Translations under genes and position numbers: made by a program
Shown: in pieces, positions 6,152-13,814 of the stretch
Layout of the letters: each line of letters opens with the position of its first letter
Position numbering within the stretch: position 1 is the stretch's first letter
NCBI GenBank assembly: GCA_934307335.1
Contig: CAKRCL010000046.1
Span: 1-13,814, forward strand
Reading direction: 5' to 3'
Length of the DNA stretch: 13,814 bases
Source: an uncultured Dorea sp.
GTDB lineage: Bacteria; Bacillota; Clostridia; Lachnospirales; Lachnospiraceae
Notes under the pieces: model-generated
Database searches by the model: none
The model's input: only the letters and a program-made list of their open reading frames with translations
What the model was told of the DNA's origin: nothing

Positions 6152-7199
6152 CTGCTCTCTCCTCTTTTACACCACTGTAACGTCTTCTGAGCTGTCCACA
6201 AGCTCCATCTATATCGGAGCCTCTTTCCCTTCTAATAGTAACATTTATTCCGTTTTTTTCAAGTTTATTTTGAAATTCCATAGCTTTTTTGCCATCAGGC
6301 TTGCGGAAATCCCGCTCTTTAATCGGGTTCACAGGTATCAGATTCAAATGACAATTACGGTGTCTCAATATTCCCGTCAGTTCCTTGACATCCTCTGGCC
6401 CGTCATTCACTCCTGCAACCATGCTATATTCAAATGTAACTCGGCGTCCTGTCTTTTCATAATAATCATCACAGGCTTCCAGCACCTCTGACAGTTCATA
6501 CTTATTGGCAATCGGCATTAACTTCTTACGCTTTTCCTGACTGGATCCATGTAATGATAATGCCAGTGTAATCTGAAATCCTTCTTCTGCAAGTCTGTGC
6601 ATATTAGGAACTATTCCGCAAGTAGAAGCGGTAATGCTCCTCTGACTAATATGTAAGCCATGCTCATCACTGATCATATGTATGAATTTTACAAAGTTAT
6701 CATAATTATCTAATGGTTCTCCTGTTCCCATAATGACAATATTAGACACACGTTCACCAGTCATCTTCTGAATCTGATAAACCTGTCTCAGCATCTCAGA
6801 AGTAGTCAGATTTCGCTCTAATCCATCCAGTGTTGATGCGCAAAATCTACATCCCATACGACATCCGACTTGAGAAGAAATGCATACCGAATTTCCATAA
6901 TTATACTTCATTAATACACTTTCAATTCGATTCCCATCTTCTAATTCAAATAAAAATTTTTCAGTTGGATCGACCTGCGAAATTTGATGTGCGACTACTT
7001 TCACTTTCCGTATCTCATATTCCTCGTTCAATTTTTCGCGGAGAGATTTTGACAGATTCGTCATCTCATCAAAATTTTCCACTAGTTTTTCATGAAGCCA
7101 GGAATAAATCTGTTTTGCCCGAAATGGCTTCTCACCAATACTCTTTATCTCATTTTGTAGTTCTTCATAATTATAAGATACTATATCTTTCTTTTCCAT
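6129..7199 (-). CDS. rlmN: 23S rRNA/tRNA adenine-C2 methyltransferase RlmN
   Basis: Radical-SAM enzyme that methylates C2 of A2503 (E. coli numbering) in 23S rRNA and, in studied bacteria, of A37 in some tRNAs. The 356 residues include a small N-terminal helical domain (about 1-90), the CxxxCxxC iron-sulfur motif (C113, C117, C120), the SAM-binding MGTGEPLDN (157-165) and the C-terminal cysteine C334 (GACGQL) that becomes the methyl-carrying residue. I prefer RlmN over the resistance homologue Cfr because of the housekeeping context, the length and the N-terminal pattern. It starts 14 nt after rsmB with GGAG about 8 nt upstream, and its last 23 nt overlap prpC. Confidence 0.95.
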   Translation of the reverse strand: MEKKDIVSYNYEELQNEIKSIGEKPFRAKQIYSWLHEKLVENFDEMTNLSKSLREKLNEEYEIRKVKVVAHQISQVDPTEKFLFELEDGNRIESVLMKYNYGNSVCISSQVGCRMGCRFCASTLDGLERNLTTSEMLRQVYQIQKMTGERVSNIVIMGTGEPLDNYDNFVKFIHMISDEHGLHISQRSITASTCGIVPNMHRLAEEGFQITLALSLHGSSQEKRKKLMPIANKYELSEVLEACDDYYEKTGRRVTFEYSMVAGVNDGPEDVKELTGILRHRNCHLNLIPVNPIKERDFRKPDGKKAMEFQNKLEKNGINVTIRRERGSDIDGACGQLRRRYSGVKEERADEDICKD

Positions 7200-7213
7200 C
7201 TATCTACTCCGTC

Positions 7214-8515
7214 CTACTGTCTTATGAACTCTGCAATATAAAATCCATCACCTGCATCATTGCCCGGAATCATCTGCTTTTCCCGTATTTTTTCAAAATC
7301 TGAAAAGTTTTCCACAAACCATGCCGTATTATCCTCGTTTTCTTCCCGATTGATCGTACATGTACTATATATTAACTTTCCTCCCGGTTTCACATAATTC
7401 TGAACGACTGTCAGAATTCTTCTTTGTAAAACTGCCAGATCTTTTGTCATCTCTAAAGTCATCTTACTCTTTAAATCCGGTTTCTTTCCGAGAATTCCAA
7501 GTCCTGAACACGGAAGATCAGCAATCAGAATATCTGCTTTTTTATAAGATTTCTCATTGTCTACTGTCGCATCTTGGCAAACCGCTTCTATATTATCAAG
7601 TCCACTTCTTTCGATATTTTCCTCAATCAAAGCAACTTTATAATCCGTCAGATCCCGAGCCTCTACATGTCCGCTTCCCATTAATTTTTCAGCAAGGTGA
7701 ATAGATTTTCCTCCCGGAGCTGCACATACATCAATAATATAATCTCCTTCTTTTGGATCAGCCCATTCTGCCACCTGCATAGAACTGATGTCCTGAATAT
7801 AAAAATACCCTTTTTGAAAAGCTGAAAGTCCTGCAAGATAATCATATTTTTTCAACTCATAAGCATAGGAAAGTGCCGGATGCTTCTGAAACTCTACACC
7901 ATCTTTTTTCAATTCTTTTTCAAATTCTTCTTCAGATACTACCGCAGTATTACGTCTGACAGTCACTGGCCGCTCTTTTAGAAATGCTTCTCCCATCTTC
8001 GCTACAGTATCCATTTCGTATGTCCAGAGCCATTTTTCCACCATCCATATTGGCAAAGAATAACGCACTGACAAGTTCATCGTTTCGTCTGACTGGTCTG
8101 GATAGACAATCTGATCCAAATTTCGACTGATGTTACGAAGTACACCATTTACAAATCCTTTTAGATTCACAAATCCTTTTTTTACAGCCAGTTTTACAGC
8201 TTCGTTACACACTGCACGATCCGGAACCTGATCCATATATTTTAACTGATAAACTGAACTTCTTAAGATCGTGCGTATCACTGGTTTCTGTTTATTCACT
8301 TTTACTTTTGAAAATTGATTGATGATATAATCAATCTCTATCTGACGCTCAAGCGTGCCCTCCACCACTCGTGTGATGAATGCACGCTCTCTTTTTTCCA
8401 AATACTGATATTTATCAAGAACATTTTTCAGAGCAATATGGCTATACTCGCCATCTCTTGTAATCAAAAGCAATGTCTCCAGGATAATTTCTCTCTCATT
8501 TACCTGCATCGCCAT
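7214..8515 (-). CDS. rsmB: 16S rRNA cytosine-967 methyltransferase RsmB
   Basis: SAM-dependent m5C methyltransferase acting on 16S rRNA before it is fully assembled. In its 433 residues, an N-terminal NusB-like RNA-binding domain (about 5-130, including KGFVNGVLRN) precedes a linker and a Rossmann methyltransferase domain. That domain has the SAM loop VCAAPGGK (263-270), the PCSGLG motif (335-340; C336 aids product release) and STCT (384-387) with the catalytic nucleophile C386. GAGG stands 8 nt before the first ATG (8515); a second ATG two codons later is also possible. A candidate promoter lies in the 47-bp gap after the yugP-like gene. Together with rlmN and rsgA it forms the ribosome-maturation part of the cluster. 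Confidence 0.96.
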   Translation of the reverse strand: MAMQVNEREIILETLLLITRDGEYSHIALKNVLDKYQYLEKRERAFITRVVEGTLERQIEIDYIINQFSKVKVNKQKPVIRTILRSSVYQLKYMDQVPDRAVCNEAVKLAVKKGFVNLKGFVNGVLRNISRNLDQIVYPDQSDETMNLSVRYSLPIWMVEKWLWTYEMDTVAKMGEAFLKERPVTVRRNTAVVSEEEFEKELKKDGVEFQKHPALSYAYELKKYDYLAGLSAFQKGYFYIQDISSMQVAEWADPKEGDYIIDVCAAPGGKSIHLAEKLMGSGHVEARDLTDYKVALIEENIERSGLDNIEAVCQDATVDNEKSYKKADILIADLPCSGLGILGKKPDLKSKMTLEMTKDLAVLQRRILTVVQNYVKPGGKLIYSTCTINREENEDNTAWFVENFSDFEKIREKQMIPGNDAGDGFYIAEFIRQ

Positions 8516-8533
8516 GTATTTTTCCTCATTTCC

Positions 8534-8562
8534 ATTATATTCAACCCTCGTTTGACGAACAA
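8534..8562 (-). promoter_or_regulatory. Candidate internal promoter before rsmB
   Basis: TTGTTC (8562 to 8557), a 17-bp spacer and a perfect TATAAT (8539 to 8534) read leftward in the gap between the yugP-like gene and rsmB. The predicted start, near 8527, falls on the ribosome binding site of rsmB and leaves almost no leader. It may therefore be weak, nearly leaderless, or chance in AT-rich DNA. Confidence 0.3.
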
Positions 8563-9264
8563 TTAATCATCTCTTCTTGAACCTGTCAATAACAAGATTC
8601 GAAGAAGCTGTAAGATTGCTGATGCCGCACCTGCTACATATGTCAATGCTGCCGCAGTCAGTACTTTCTTCGTTCCCGAAAGTTCATCCGGATACAGCAT
8701 ATTACTCTCTCCAAGTATCTTCACTGCTCTTCTGGAAGCATTAAATTCTACCGGAAGCGTTACAATCTGAAACAACACTGCCAGAGAAAATGCTAAAATA
8801 CCAAGATTTAAAAGCACCTGTGACATTTGGGAATTAAAAAATAATCCTAACAAAATCAAAGGCCAGGCAATTGTGCTTCCAAAATTCACAACTGGTACAA
8901 GTGCACCTCTTAGCTGCAACGGTACATATCCTACCTGATGCTGAATTGCATGTCCGCACTCATGCGCCGCAACTCCCACTGCTGCCACAGATGTCTTGCC
9001 ATAGGTCGCATCAGAAAGGCGAAGAACTTTATTACGTGGATCATAATGATCTGTCAGATTGCCAGATATATGTTCTACCCGGACATCATAAATTCCGGCT
9101 CTTCGAAGTATCGTCTCCGCAGCCTCTCTTCCTGTCATACCAGAATGGCTTCTCACTCTGGAATATCTATTAAACGTAGCATTCATCTTTGCTGATGCAA
9201 TCATACAGATGACCACACCAATCAGAACAAGTACATAGGTCGGATCCCACATTGAATAATACAT
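8563..9264 (-). CDS. YugP-type membrane zinc metallopeptidase
   Basis: Predicted integral-membrane neutral zinc metallopeptidase of the YugP family (Zn_peptidase_2); substrates are not established for the family. In its 233 residues there is an N-terminal membrane helix (about 9-25) and then a soluble part ending in the zinc motif HECGH (101-105, an HExxH site). Three more hydrophobic segments follow (about 120-143, 151-170, 203-226), and PVEFNASRRA (171-180) supplies a likely third ligand. I chose the ATG at 9264 because AAAGGAGGT lies 8 nt upstream; a GTG two codons earlier would sit too close to it. The gene interrupts the fmt-rsmB junction of the Bacillus order. A hairpin after fmt and a TATAAT at 9299-9294 (no clear -35 box) suggest partly independent expression. 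Confidence 0.88.
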   Translation of the reverse strand: MYYSMWDPTYVLVLIGVVICMIASAKMNATFNRYSRVRSHSGMTGREAAETILRRAGIYDVRVEHISGNLTDHYDPRNKVLRLSDATYGKTSVAAVGVAAHECGHAIQHQVGYVPLQLRGALVPVVNFGSTIAWPLILLGLFFNSQMSQVLLNLGILAFSLAVLFQIVTLPVEFNASRRAVKILGESNMLYPDELSGTKKVLTAAALTYVAGAASAILQLLRILLLTGSRRDD

Positions 9265-9303
9265 AATCACTACCTCCTTTAGTCTTTAGGGGTATTATAT
9301 ATG

Positions 9304-9329
9304 AAAAAGACGCAAATTTACGTCTTTTC
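9304..9329 (-). terminator. Terminator-like hairpin between fmt and yugP
   Basis: AAAAGACG (9305-9312) and CGTCTTTT (9321-9328) form an 8-bp stem around an 8-nt loop, 10 nt beyond the fmt stop. A/T tracts on both sides make it work in either direction in principle; in the leftward transcript the stem runs into UUUUUCAUAUAUAA. The stem is AT-rich and short, so it may only attenuate transcription. The TATAAT just downstream may start a new transcript for the peptidase gene. Confidence 0.5.
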
Positions 9330-9337
9330 ATAATTTC

Positions 9338-10273
9338 TTAACAATTTTTTAGAATTTCTCCATATTCCAGATGATTTCCTCGTAAAAATGCACCGGCATC
9401 CATACGTTTCTTTCCTTGAAGCTGAAGTTCTTTAACCTTCAAAAGTCCATCACCTGTCTGTACACAAAAGCTGTCTTTTTCGACTTTAACAACTGTTCCT
9501 GCTTCTTTTTCTGTATTTTCCGCAAGAACCTCTGCCTGCCACAGCTTAATAACCTTCTCATTCCAATGTGTATATGCACTTGGCCATGGATTTAATCCTC
9601 GGATCAGACGTTCAATCTGAACCGCTGAAGACTTCCAATCAATGTTGCCCAGGTTCTTATCCAACATCTGCGCATATGCAGTCGTAGTTTCGCCCTGTGG
9701 CTCCCATACAGCTGTTTTCTCCTCCAGCTTCTTTAATGTCTCCACACACAACTCGGCTCCTGCTGCTGCCAGTTTATCGTGCAGACTTCCACCAGTCTCA
9801 TTTGGGTCTAATCGAATCTCGGTTTTCAATATCATATCTCCGGTATCCAGTCCCTCATTCATCTGCATGGTCGTCACTCCTGACACCTCTTCGCCGTCAA
9901 TGACCGCCCATTGGATCGGTGCTGCTCCCCGATATTTCGGAAGCAGTGATGCATGAACATTAATACATCCATAAGGTGTCATCTCCAGAATCTCTTTTGG
10001 CAATATCTGACCAAACGCGATAACGACCATAATATCTGCATTATACTTCTTCAATTCTTCAATACATTCCGGCTCTCGGATCTTCTTTGGCTGATAGACT
10101 GGTATTCCATGTGCAAGTGCAGCTTCCTTCACCGGAGTATACTGCATCTTCCCGCCACGTCCTTTCGGCTTATCCGGCTGTGTCACAGCAAGCACTACTT
10201 CATGCCCGGCCACACAAAGTGCCTCCAGTGTTCCTACCGAAAAATCCGGTGTTCCCATAAATATGATCTTCAT
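9338..10273 (-). CDS. fmt: Methionyl-tRNA formyltransferase
   Basis: Formylates the amino group of initiator Met-tRNA using 10-formyltetrahydrofolate, which is needed for normal bacterial translation initiation. The 311 residues are the family length. The start MKIIFMGTPDFS is typical; the catalytic triad appears as N105 and H107 in the segment before SLLPKYRGAAPIQWA and D143 in GLDTGD. The C-terminal tRNA-binding OB fold begins near residue 205, after the conserved LIRGLNPWPSAYT. The ATG follows the def stop codon with no gap (TAGATG), and GGAGAGG lies about 11 nt upstream inside def. The def-fmt pair adds and removes the same formyl group and is one of the most conserved gene pairs in bacteria. 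Confidence 0.97.
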   Translation of the reverse strand: MKIIFMGTPDFSVGTLEALCVAGHEVVLAVTQPDKPKGRGGKMQYTPVKEAALAHGIPVYQPKKIREPECIEELKKYNADIMVVIAFGQILPKEILEMTPYGCINVHASLLPKYRGAAPIQWAVIDGEEVSGVTTMQMNEGLDTGDMILKTEIRLDPNETGGSLHDKLAAAGAELCVETLKKLEEKTAVWEPQGETTTAYAQMLDKNLGNIDWKSSAVQIERLIRGLNPWPSAYTHWNEKVIKLWQAEVLAENTEKEAGTVVKVEKDSFCVQTGDGLLKVKELQLQGKKRMDAGAFLRGNHLEYGEILKNC

Positions 10274-10750
10274 CTATGCTTCGTCCTCTCCATCTTCTAC
10301 ATTGTGAATACCACCCTGTGCAAGTTCCACGTACATCTTTCCTTCCAGATGATCGATTTCATGGCAGAATGCTCTTGCCAGAAGTCCTTCTCCTTCCATC
10401 TCAAACTCATTCAAATCTTCATCCAATGCCCGCACTTTCACATAATTCGGTCTTGTCACCAGTCCACATTTTCCCGGGACACTTAAGCATCCTTCTTCCC
10501 CTGTCTGTTCTCCGCAAGACTCTACAATCACAGGATTGATAAGAATGATCGGACCTTCTCCGACATCAATAACTACGATTCTTTTTAAAATTCCAACCTG
10601 TGGTGCCGCAAGACCAACACCCATAGCCTCATACATCGTGTCTAACATATCCTCGATCAAAATCTTTGTACGGATATTCATCTTTGTCACTTCTTTACAC
10701 TGCTTGGTAAGCACATCATCTCCAAGCACTCTGATTTCTCTAATTGCCAT
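10274..10750 (-). CDS. def: Peptide deformylase
   Basis: Removes the N-formyl group from nascent proteins at the ribosome exit; it is the target of actinonin-type inhibitors. The 158 residues contain all three active-site motifs: GVGLAAPQ (44-51), EGCLS (86-90) with metal ligand C88, and HEIDH (130-134) with two metal-ligand histidines and the catalytic glutamate. The length and the absence of an insertion near the EGCLS motif look like the short, type 1-like clostridial form, although that subtype call is tentative. AGGAGG stands about 8 nt before the ATG. A 52-bp gap separates it from priA, with no convincing promoter in it, and its stop abuts fmt. Confidence 0.97.
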   Translation of the reverse strand: MAIREIRVLGDDVLTKQCKEVTKMNIRTKILIEDMLDTMYEAMGVGLAAPQVGILKRIVVIDVGEGPIILINPVIVESCGEQTGEEGCLSVPGKCGLVTRPNYVKVRALDEDLNEFEMEGEGLLARAFCHEIDHLEGKMYVELAQGGIHNVEDGEDEA

Positions 10751-10802
10751 TTTATTTTCCTCCTAATTTCAAGAATACTCCAACATTCTGATTCTAATTA
10801 TC

Positions 10803-13019
10803 TTATGGATTCATATCAAACTGTATCCTCAAAGACTGAAATCCTCGATTAATCTCAATATATTTTTCCATCCGATCTTTTACAGCCATCAGAATTCTTT
10901 CATCTTCACTTTTTAAATAAATAACTTTGCGATAAATGTCATTAATCTTACCAATACTCGGGCTTGCCGGGCCAATAACTGACATCGGCGCATCTTTAGC
11001 TGCTCGCACCGCAAACTCTTTCAAATACCCGGAAGCTTTTGTAAGAAGAGCTTCGTCTGCTCCCGATACCAACACTGCCATAAGTCCAGCTGCCGGAGGA
11101 TATCCCATCAGTCTCCGATACCGCATCTCTTCTTCATAAAAGCTCTCATAATCCTGCTTTGCAGCACTTACGATGCTGTAGTGATCCGGACTATAGGTCT
11201 GAATAACCACTTCTCCCGGCAGATCTCCTCTTCCGGCCCGGCCTGCAGCCTGCACAAGAAGCTGAAATGTACGTTCTCCGGATCTGTAATCATCTCCATA
11301 AAGAGACATATCCGCAGCCAGAATTCCGACCAAGGTAACTCCCGGAAAATCATGACCTTTTACAATCATCTGTGTTCCAATCAGAATATCTGCCTCCTCA
11401 TTGGCAAATGCAGACAAAATCTTCTCATGTCCATCTTTATTCTTCGTCGTATCCAGATCCATACGCAAAACTCTTGCCTGTGGAAAACGCTTTTTCACCA
11501 GGTCTTCTACCTGTTGCGTTCCCATACGGAACCCTCCAATATATGGAGAACCACAAGACGGACATTTCCCTATCATCCGTTCTTCATGCCCACAATAATG
11601 ACAGACCAATTTCCCTCCCCGATGCTCCGAAAGTGAAACATCGCAATGAGGACATTTTACTACATATCCACAGGACCTGCAAGACACGAAGCCTGCATAT
11701 CCACGCCGATTAAGAAAAAGCATCATCTGGTGATGCTCCTTTAAACATTTTTCCATAAGCTCTGCCAGATGATCACTTAAAATACTGCGGTTTCCATTTC
11801 TTAATTCTTCCCGCATATCTACCGTATATACTTCCGGCATCATCTGTCTGGTAGCACGACTTTTTAATTCCAGCATCGTACAACTTCCACCCCGGCACCA
11901 GGAAAATGCTTCCATAGAAGGAGTTGCAGATCCAAGAACTACACTTGCCTGTTCAATCTGAGCTCTTTTGATTGCAGTCTCTCTGGCGTGGTATCTTGGT
12001 ACCTGCTCACTTTTATAAGTAGGCTCATGTTCTTCATCTATCACGATCAATCCCAGATTTGCAAATGGTGTGAAAAGTGCTGATCTTGGTCCGATCATAA
12101 CATCAACTTCCCCACGTCTGACCCGTTCCATCTGATCTGACCTTTCCCCTTGGGAGAGTCTGGAATTTAAAATAGATACACAGTTTCCAAATCTTGCATA
12201 AAAACGCATAACTGTCTGATAGGTCAGTGCAATCTCCGGGATCAACATGATCGCCTGTTTTCCCTGAGCAACTACCCGGCTTATCATCTCCATGTAAACT
12301 TCCGTCTTGCCACTTCCTGTCACCCCATACAAGAGATATGTTCCATAACGTCCCTGACTATAGTCATTCCAAAATGTATCAATTGCCTGCTTCTGTTCGG
12401 GTGTATGATTTAGCGGAACAGATTCCTTTTTACGATAATGCACTGGATTACGGAAATTCTCTTCCTCCTGAATCTCCAGTATTCCCTGCTCTTCCAGCGA
12501 ACGAATGACGGAAAGTGTGACATTTAACTTCTTCGTAATCAGCTCATAATCCTGTTGTGGCTGATCCAAAAGTCCTGCTAAAAGTCTTGCTCGCGCTTTC
12601 TGATTCTTATGCAGGTAAATGTCTAACTGTTTTTTTCCTTCCATTTCATTTAGAAGAAGCTTTATCTTTCGCTTATGCTGAATCCGTTCCTTTTTCTTAA
12701 TTGGAAGTACCGTCTTTAAAGCCTGAATCATCGTACCGCCATAGTATTCCCTAATCCATGCAGCAAGTGCAACCAGTTTTGACTCGATTGCCTGATGATT
12801 TTCTTCAATGCGAAGAACGGACTTGATTTTTGTAAGATCATAGTCAGCCTTTTCTGAAAATCCAATCAGATATCCATGCGTTTCTTTGTTCGCTTTTCCA
12901 AAAGGAACAACTACTTCCATTCCAACCTGAAGCACCCCCTCAAGTTCTGGGGGGATGCGGTACTGAAATACTTTATCTAATTTTTCATGCGTAATATCAA
13001 TAATAATATCAGCGAACAT
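10803..13019 (-). CDS. priA: Primosomal replication-restart helicase PriA
   Basis: 3'-to-5' DNA helicase that recognises stalled forks and reloads the replicative helicase. The 738 residues show an N-terminal 3'-BD-type DNA-binding domain (about 1-100), a winged-helix region (about 110-200), then the helicase core: Walker A GVTGSGKTE (232-240), Walker B DEEH (328-331), SATPS (364-368), GTQMIVKGHDFP (548-559) and motif VI QAAGRAGR (590-597). Between the helicase lobes lies the two-zinc module, with all eight cysteines present (C447, C450, C456, C459, C473, C476, C486, C489). The start is firm: AAAGGAG precedes the ATG, which overlaps the murE stop by one base (TAATG). It belongs to the same block as def and fmt in most Firmicutes. 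Confidence 0.97.
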   Translation of the reverse strand: MFADIIIDITHEKLDKVFQYRIPPELEGVLQVGMEVVVPFGKANKETHGYLIGFSEKADYDLTKIKSVLRIEENHQAIESKLVALAAWIREYYGGTMIQALKTVLPIKKKERIQHKRKIKLLLNEMEGKKQLDIYLHKNQKARARLLAGLLDQPQQDYELITKKLNVTLSVIRSLEEQGILEIQEEENFRNPVHYRKKESVPLNHTPEQKQAIDTFWNDYSQGRYGTYLLYGVTGSGKTEVYMEMISRVVAQGKQAIMLIPEIALTYQTVMRFYARFGNCVSILNSRLSQGERSDQMERVRRGEVDVMIGPRSALFTPFANLGLIVIDEEHEPTYKSEQVPRYHARETAIKRAQIEQASVVLGSATPSMEAFSWCRGGSCTMLELKSRATRQMMPEVYTVDMREELRNGNRSILSDHLAELMEKCLKEHHQMMLFLNRRGYAGFVSCRSCGYVVKCPHCDVSLSEHRGGKLVCHYCGHEERMIGKCPSCGSPYIGGFRMGTQQVEDLVKKRFPQARVLRMDLDTTKNKDGHEKILSAFANEEADILIGTQMIVKGHDFPGVTLVGILAADMSLYGDDYRSGERTFQLLVQAAGRAGRGDLPGEVVIQTYSPDHYSIVSAAKQDYESFYEEEMRYRRLMGYPPAAGLMAVLVSGADEALLTKASGYLKEFAVRAAKDAPMSVIGPASPSIGKINDIYRKVIYLKSEDERILMAVKDRMEKYIEINRGFQSLRIQFDMNP

Positions 13020-13814
13020 TATTCTCCTTTAAGTTCTTCTAATACTTCTTTAATAAGGACACGTTCATCCATATCATATTTTACACCTTTGATCTCTTGA
13101 TATGTCTCATGCCCTTTTCCTGCAAGCACAATAACATCTCCCGGCTGTCCATGTTCAATCGCATAACGGATTGCTTCTTTTCGGTCACATATGTCAATGT
13201 ATTTTCCATCCGTCTTCTTCATACCTGTAATAATATCGTCAATAATTGCCTGAGGCTCTTCAAATCTTGGATTATCAGATGTAATAATCGTAAAATCAGA
13301 CAGCTTTCCGGATACTTCACCCATCTCATAGCGCCTTGTCTTGGAACGGTTTCCTCCACAGCCAAATACTGTCACAATACGTCCCGGATTATAATCACGA
13401 AGTGTATGTAACAGGCTTTCCAAAGCCATAGCATTGTGCGCATAATCAATCATGAGTGTAAAATCATCCGATACCTTTACCATCTCAATACGACCTTTTA
13501 CTCTGGCAACTTTCAGTGCAGCTTTTATCTTATCCACCGGCACACCAAAATGTCTGCACACCGCAATTGCAGTCAATGAATTATAAACACTGAACTCTCC
13601 CGGAATATCAATCTCTACATCAAAATCCATAAGTCCTGTCACATGGTACTGCACTCCAAGATATCCAGGTCTGGAAATATGCTTAACATCAACTGCACGA
13701 AGATCTGCTTTCTCACCAAATCCAAATGTCTCAATCTCACATGTAGCTCCTTTGAATACATCCGCAAACCACTGGTCATCTACATTTCCGATTCCTACTT
13801 TACACTGTTTGAAC
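13019..13814 (-). CDS. murE: UDP-MurNAc-tripeptide ligase MurE (C-terminal part)
   Basis: ATP-dependent ligase that adds the third residue to the peptidoglycan stem peptide in the cytoplasm. The reading frame is open to the right edge, giving the last 264 residues; the N-terminal part, with the ATP P-loop, is off the window. The visible part holds the end of the central ligase domain (YNSLTAIAV, the GRIE motif, DYAHN) and the C-terminal ligase domain. DNPRFEEP at visible residues 180-187 is the signature for meso-diaminopimelate as the added amino acid (lysine-adding enzymes differ there). The usual DYAHTPDALE motif reads DYAHNAMALE, a modest departure. GKGHE, with a conserved histidine, lies near the end. 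Any apparent start inside this stretch, such as the GTG at 13654, is not the real one. The stop overlaps the priA start by one base. Confidence 0.93.
   Translation of the reverse strand, partial: FKQCKVGIGNVDDQWFADVFKGATCEIETFGFGEKADLRAVDVKHISRPGYLGVQYHVTGLMDFDVEIDIPGEFSVYNSLTAIAVCRHFGVPVDKIKAALKVARVKGRIEMVKVSDDFTLMIDYAHNAMALESLLHTLRDYNPGRIVTVFGCGGNRSKTRRYEMGEVSGKLSDFTIITSDNPRFEEPQAIIDDIITGMKKTDGKYIDICDRKEAIRYAIEHGQPGDVIVLAGKGHETYQEIKGVKYDMDERVLIKEVLEELKGE

Noticed and set aside
6830..7303. Plus-strand open frame of 157 codons
   Set aside because: Antisense shadow of rlmN and the end of rsmB; composition is typical of reverse-complement translation.
8143..8185. Direct repeat around ACAAATCCTTTT in rsmB
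   Set aside because: It encodes KGFVN-LKGFVNGV, and the second part is the conserved NusB-domain motif. The repeat is explained by protein sequence and is only about 12 bp.
9953..10486. Plus-strand open frame of 177 codons
   Set aside because: Lies antisense to def and fmt, is rich in Cys, His, Phe and Ser as expected from complementing real codons, has no ribosome binding site and no recognisable domain.
10751..10802. Possible promoter between priA and def
   Set aside because: No -35/-10 pair of acceptable quality; only the def ribosome binding site is clear.
1..13814. CRISPR array, tRNA, rRNA, transposon or phage genes
   Set aside because: I saw no regularly spaced repeats, no cloverleaf or rRNA-like sequence, and no transposase, integrase or phage motif on either strand.

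Overview
This window looks like chromosomal DNA of a low-GC Gram-positive anaerobe of the Clostridia, most likely a Lachnospiraceae member (Blautia/Dorea/Coprococcus-like). That placement is an inference from gene order, protein style, AT-rich intergenic DNA and strong GGAGG ribosome binding sites; no marker gene settles the genus. All twelve intact genes, and the partial gene at the right edge, are encoded on the minus strand, so transcription runs from right to left.

Right to left, positions 13814 to 1163 hold a tightly packed housekeeping cluster: murE (C-terminal part only), priA, def, fmt, a membrane zinc metallopeptidase of the YugP type, rsmB, rlmN, a PP2C phosphatase (prpC/stp), a PASTA-domain Ser/Thr kinase (prkC/stkP), rsgA, rpe and thiN. 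Apart from murE and the yugP-like gene, this is the same order as the priA-def-fmt-rsmB-rlmN-prpC-prkC-rsgA-rpe-thiN block known from Bacillus subtilis. Many junctions overlap or abut (murE/priA 1 nt, def/fmt 0 nt, rlmN/prpC 23 nt, prpC/prkC 7 nt, rsgA/rpe 2 nt gap, rpe/thiN 8 nt overlap). The themes are envelope precursor synthesis and its sensing (MurE; the PrkC kinase with its phosphatase), replication restart (PriA), N-terminal formyl-Met handling (Fmt and Def), ribosome maturation and modification (RsmB, RlmN, RsgA) and two metabolic enzymes (Rpe, ThiN). A terminator-like hairpin and a fresh -10 element between fmt and yugP suggest the block may be at least two transcription units. A second hairpin with a U-rich tail follows thiN and ends the block.

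Positions 1162 to 856 are the only long stretch without a recognised gene. They contain the thiN terminator, a short coding-like frame of 59 codons or fewer (941-1120) that may be a gene remnant or a small unannotated protein, and a probable promoter with a small palindrome. Then comes an accessory regulator, an XRE-family helix-turn-helix protein fused to a zinc-ribbon domain (88-855), followed by a 14-bp tandem duplication at its stop codon.

The first 53 bases contain a near-consensus leftward sigma-A promoter (TTGACA-N17-TATTAT). One copy of an 18-bp palindromic operator fills its spacer almost exactly and an inverted second copy lies just downstream. This is the architecture of a TetR-family autoregulated or efflux promoter, and the controlled gene lies off the left edge.

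Most of the window is well-understood core genome. I see no CRISPR array, transposase, prophage gene, tRNA or rRNA. The parts most worth a second look are the dual-operator promoter at 1-53, the coding-like fragment at 941-1120, a perfect 14-bp inverted repeat inside the start of rsgA (3297-3330), and the very acidic, tyrosine-studded juxtamembrane linker of the kinase.
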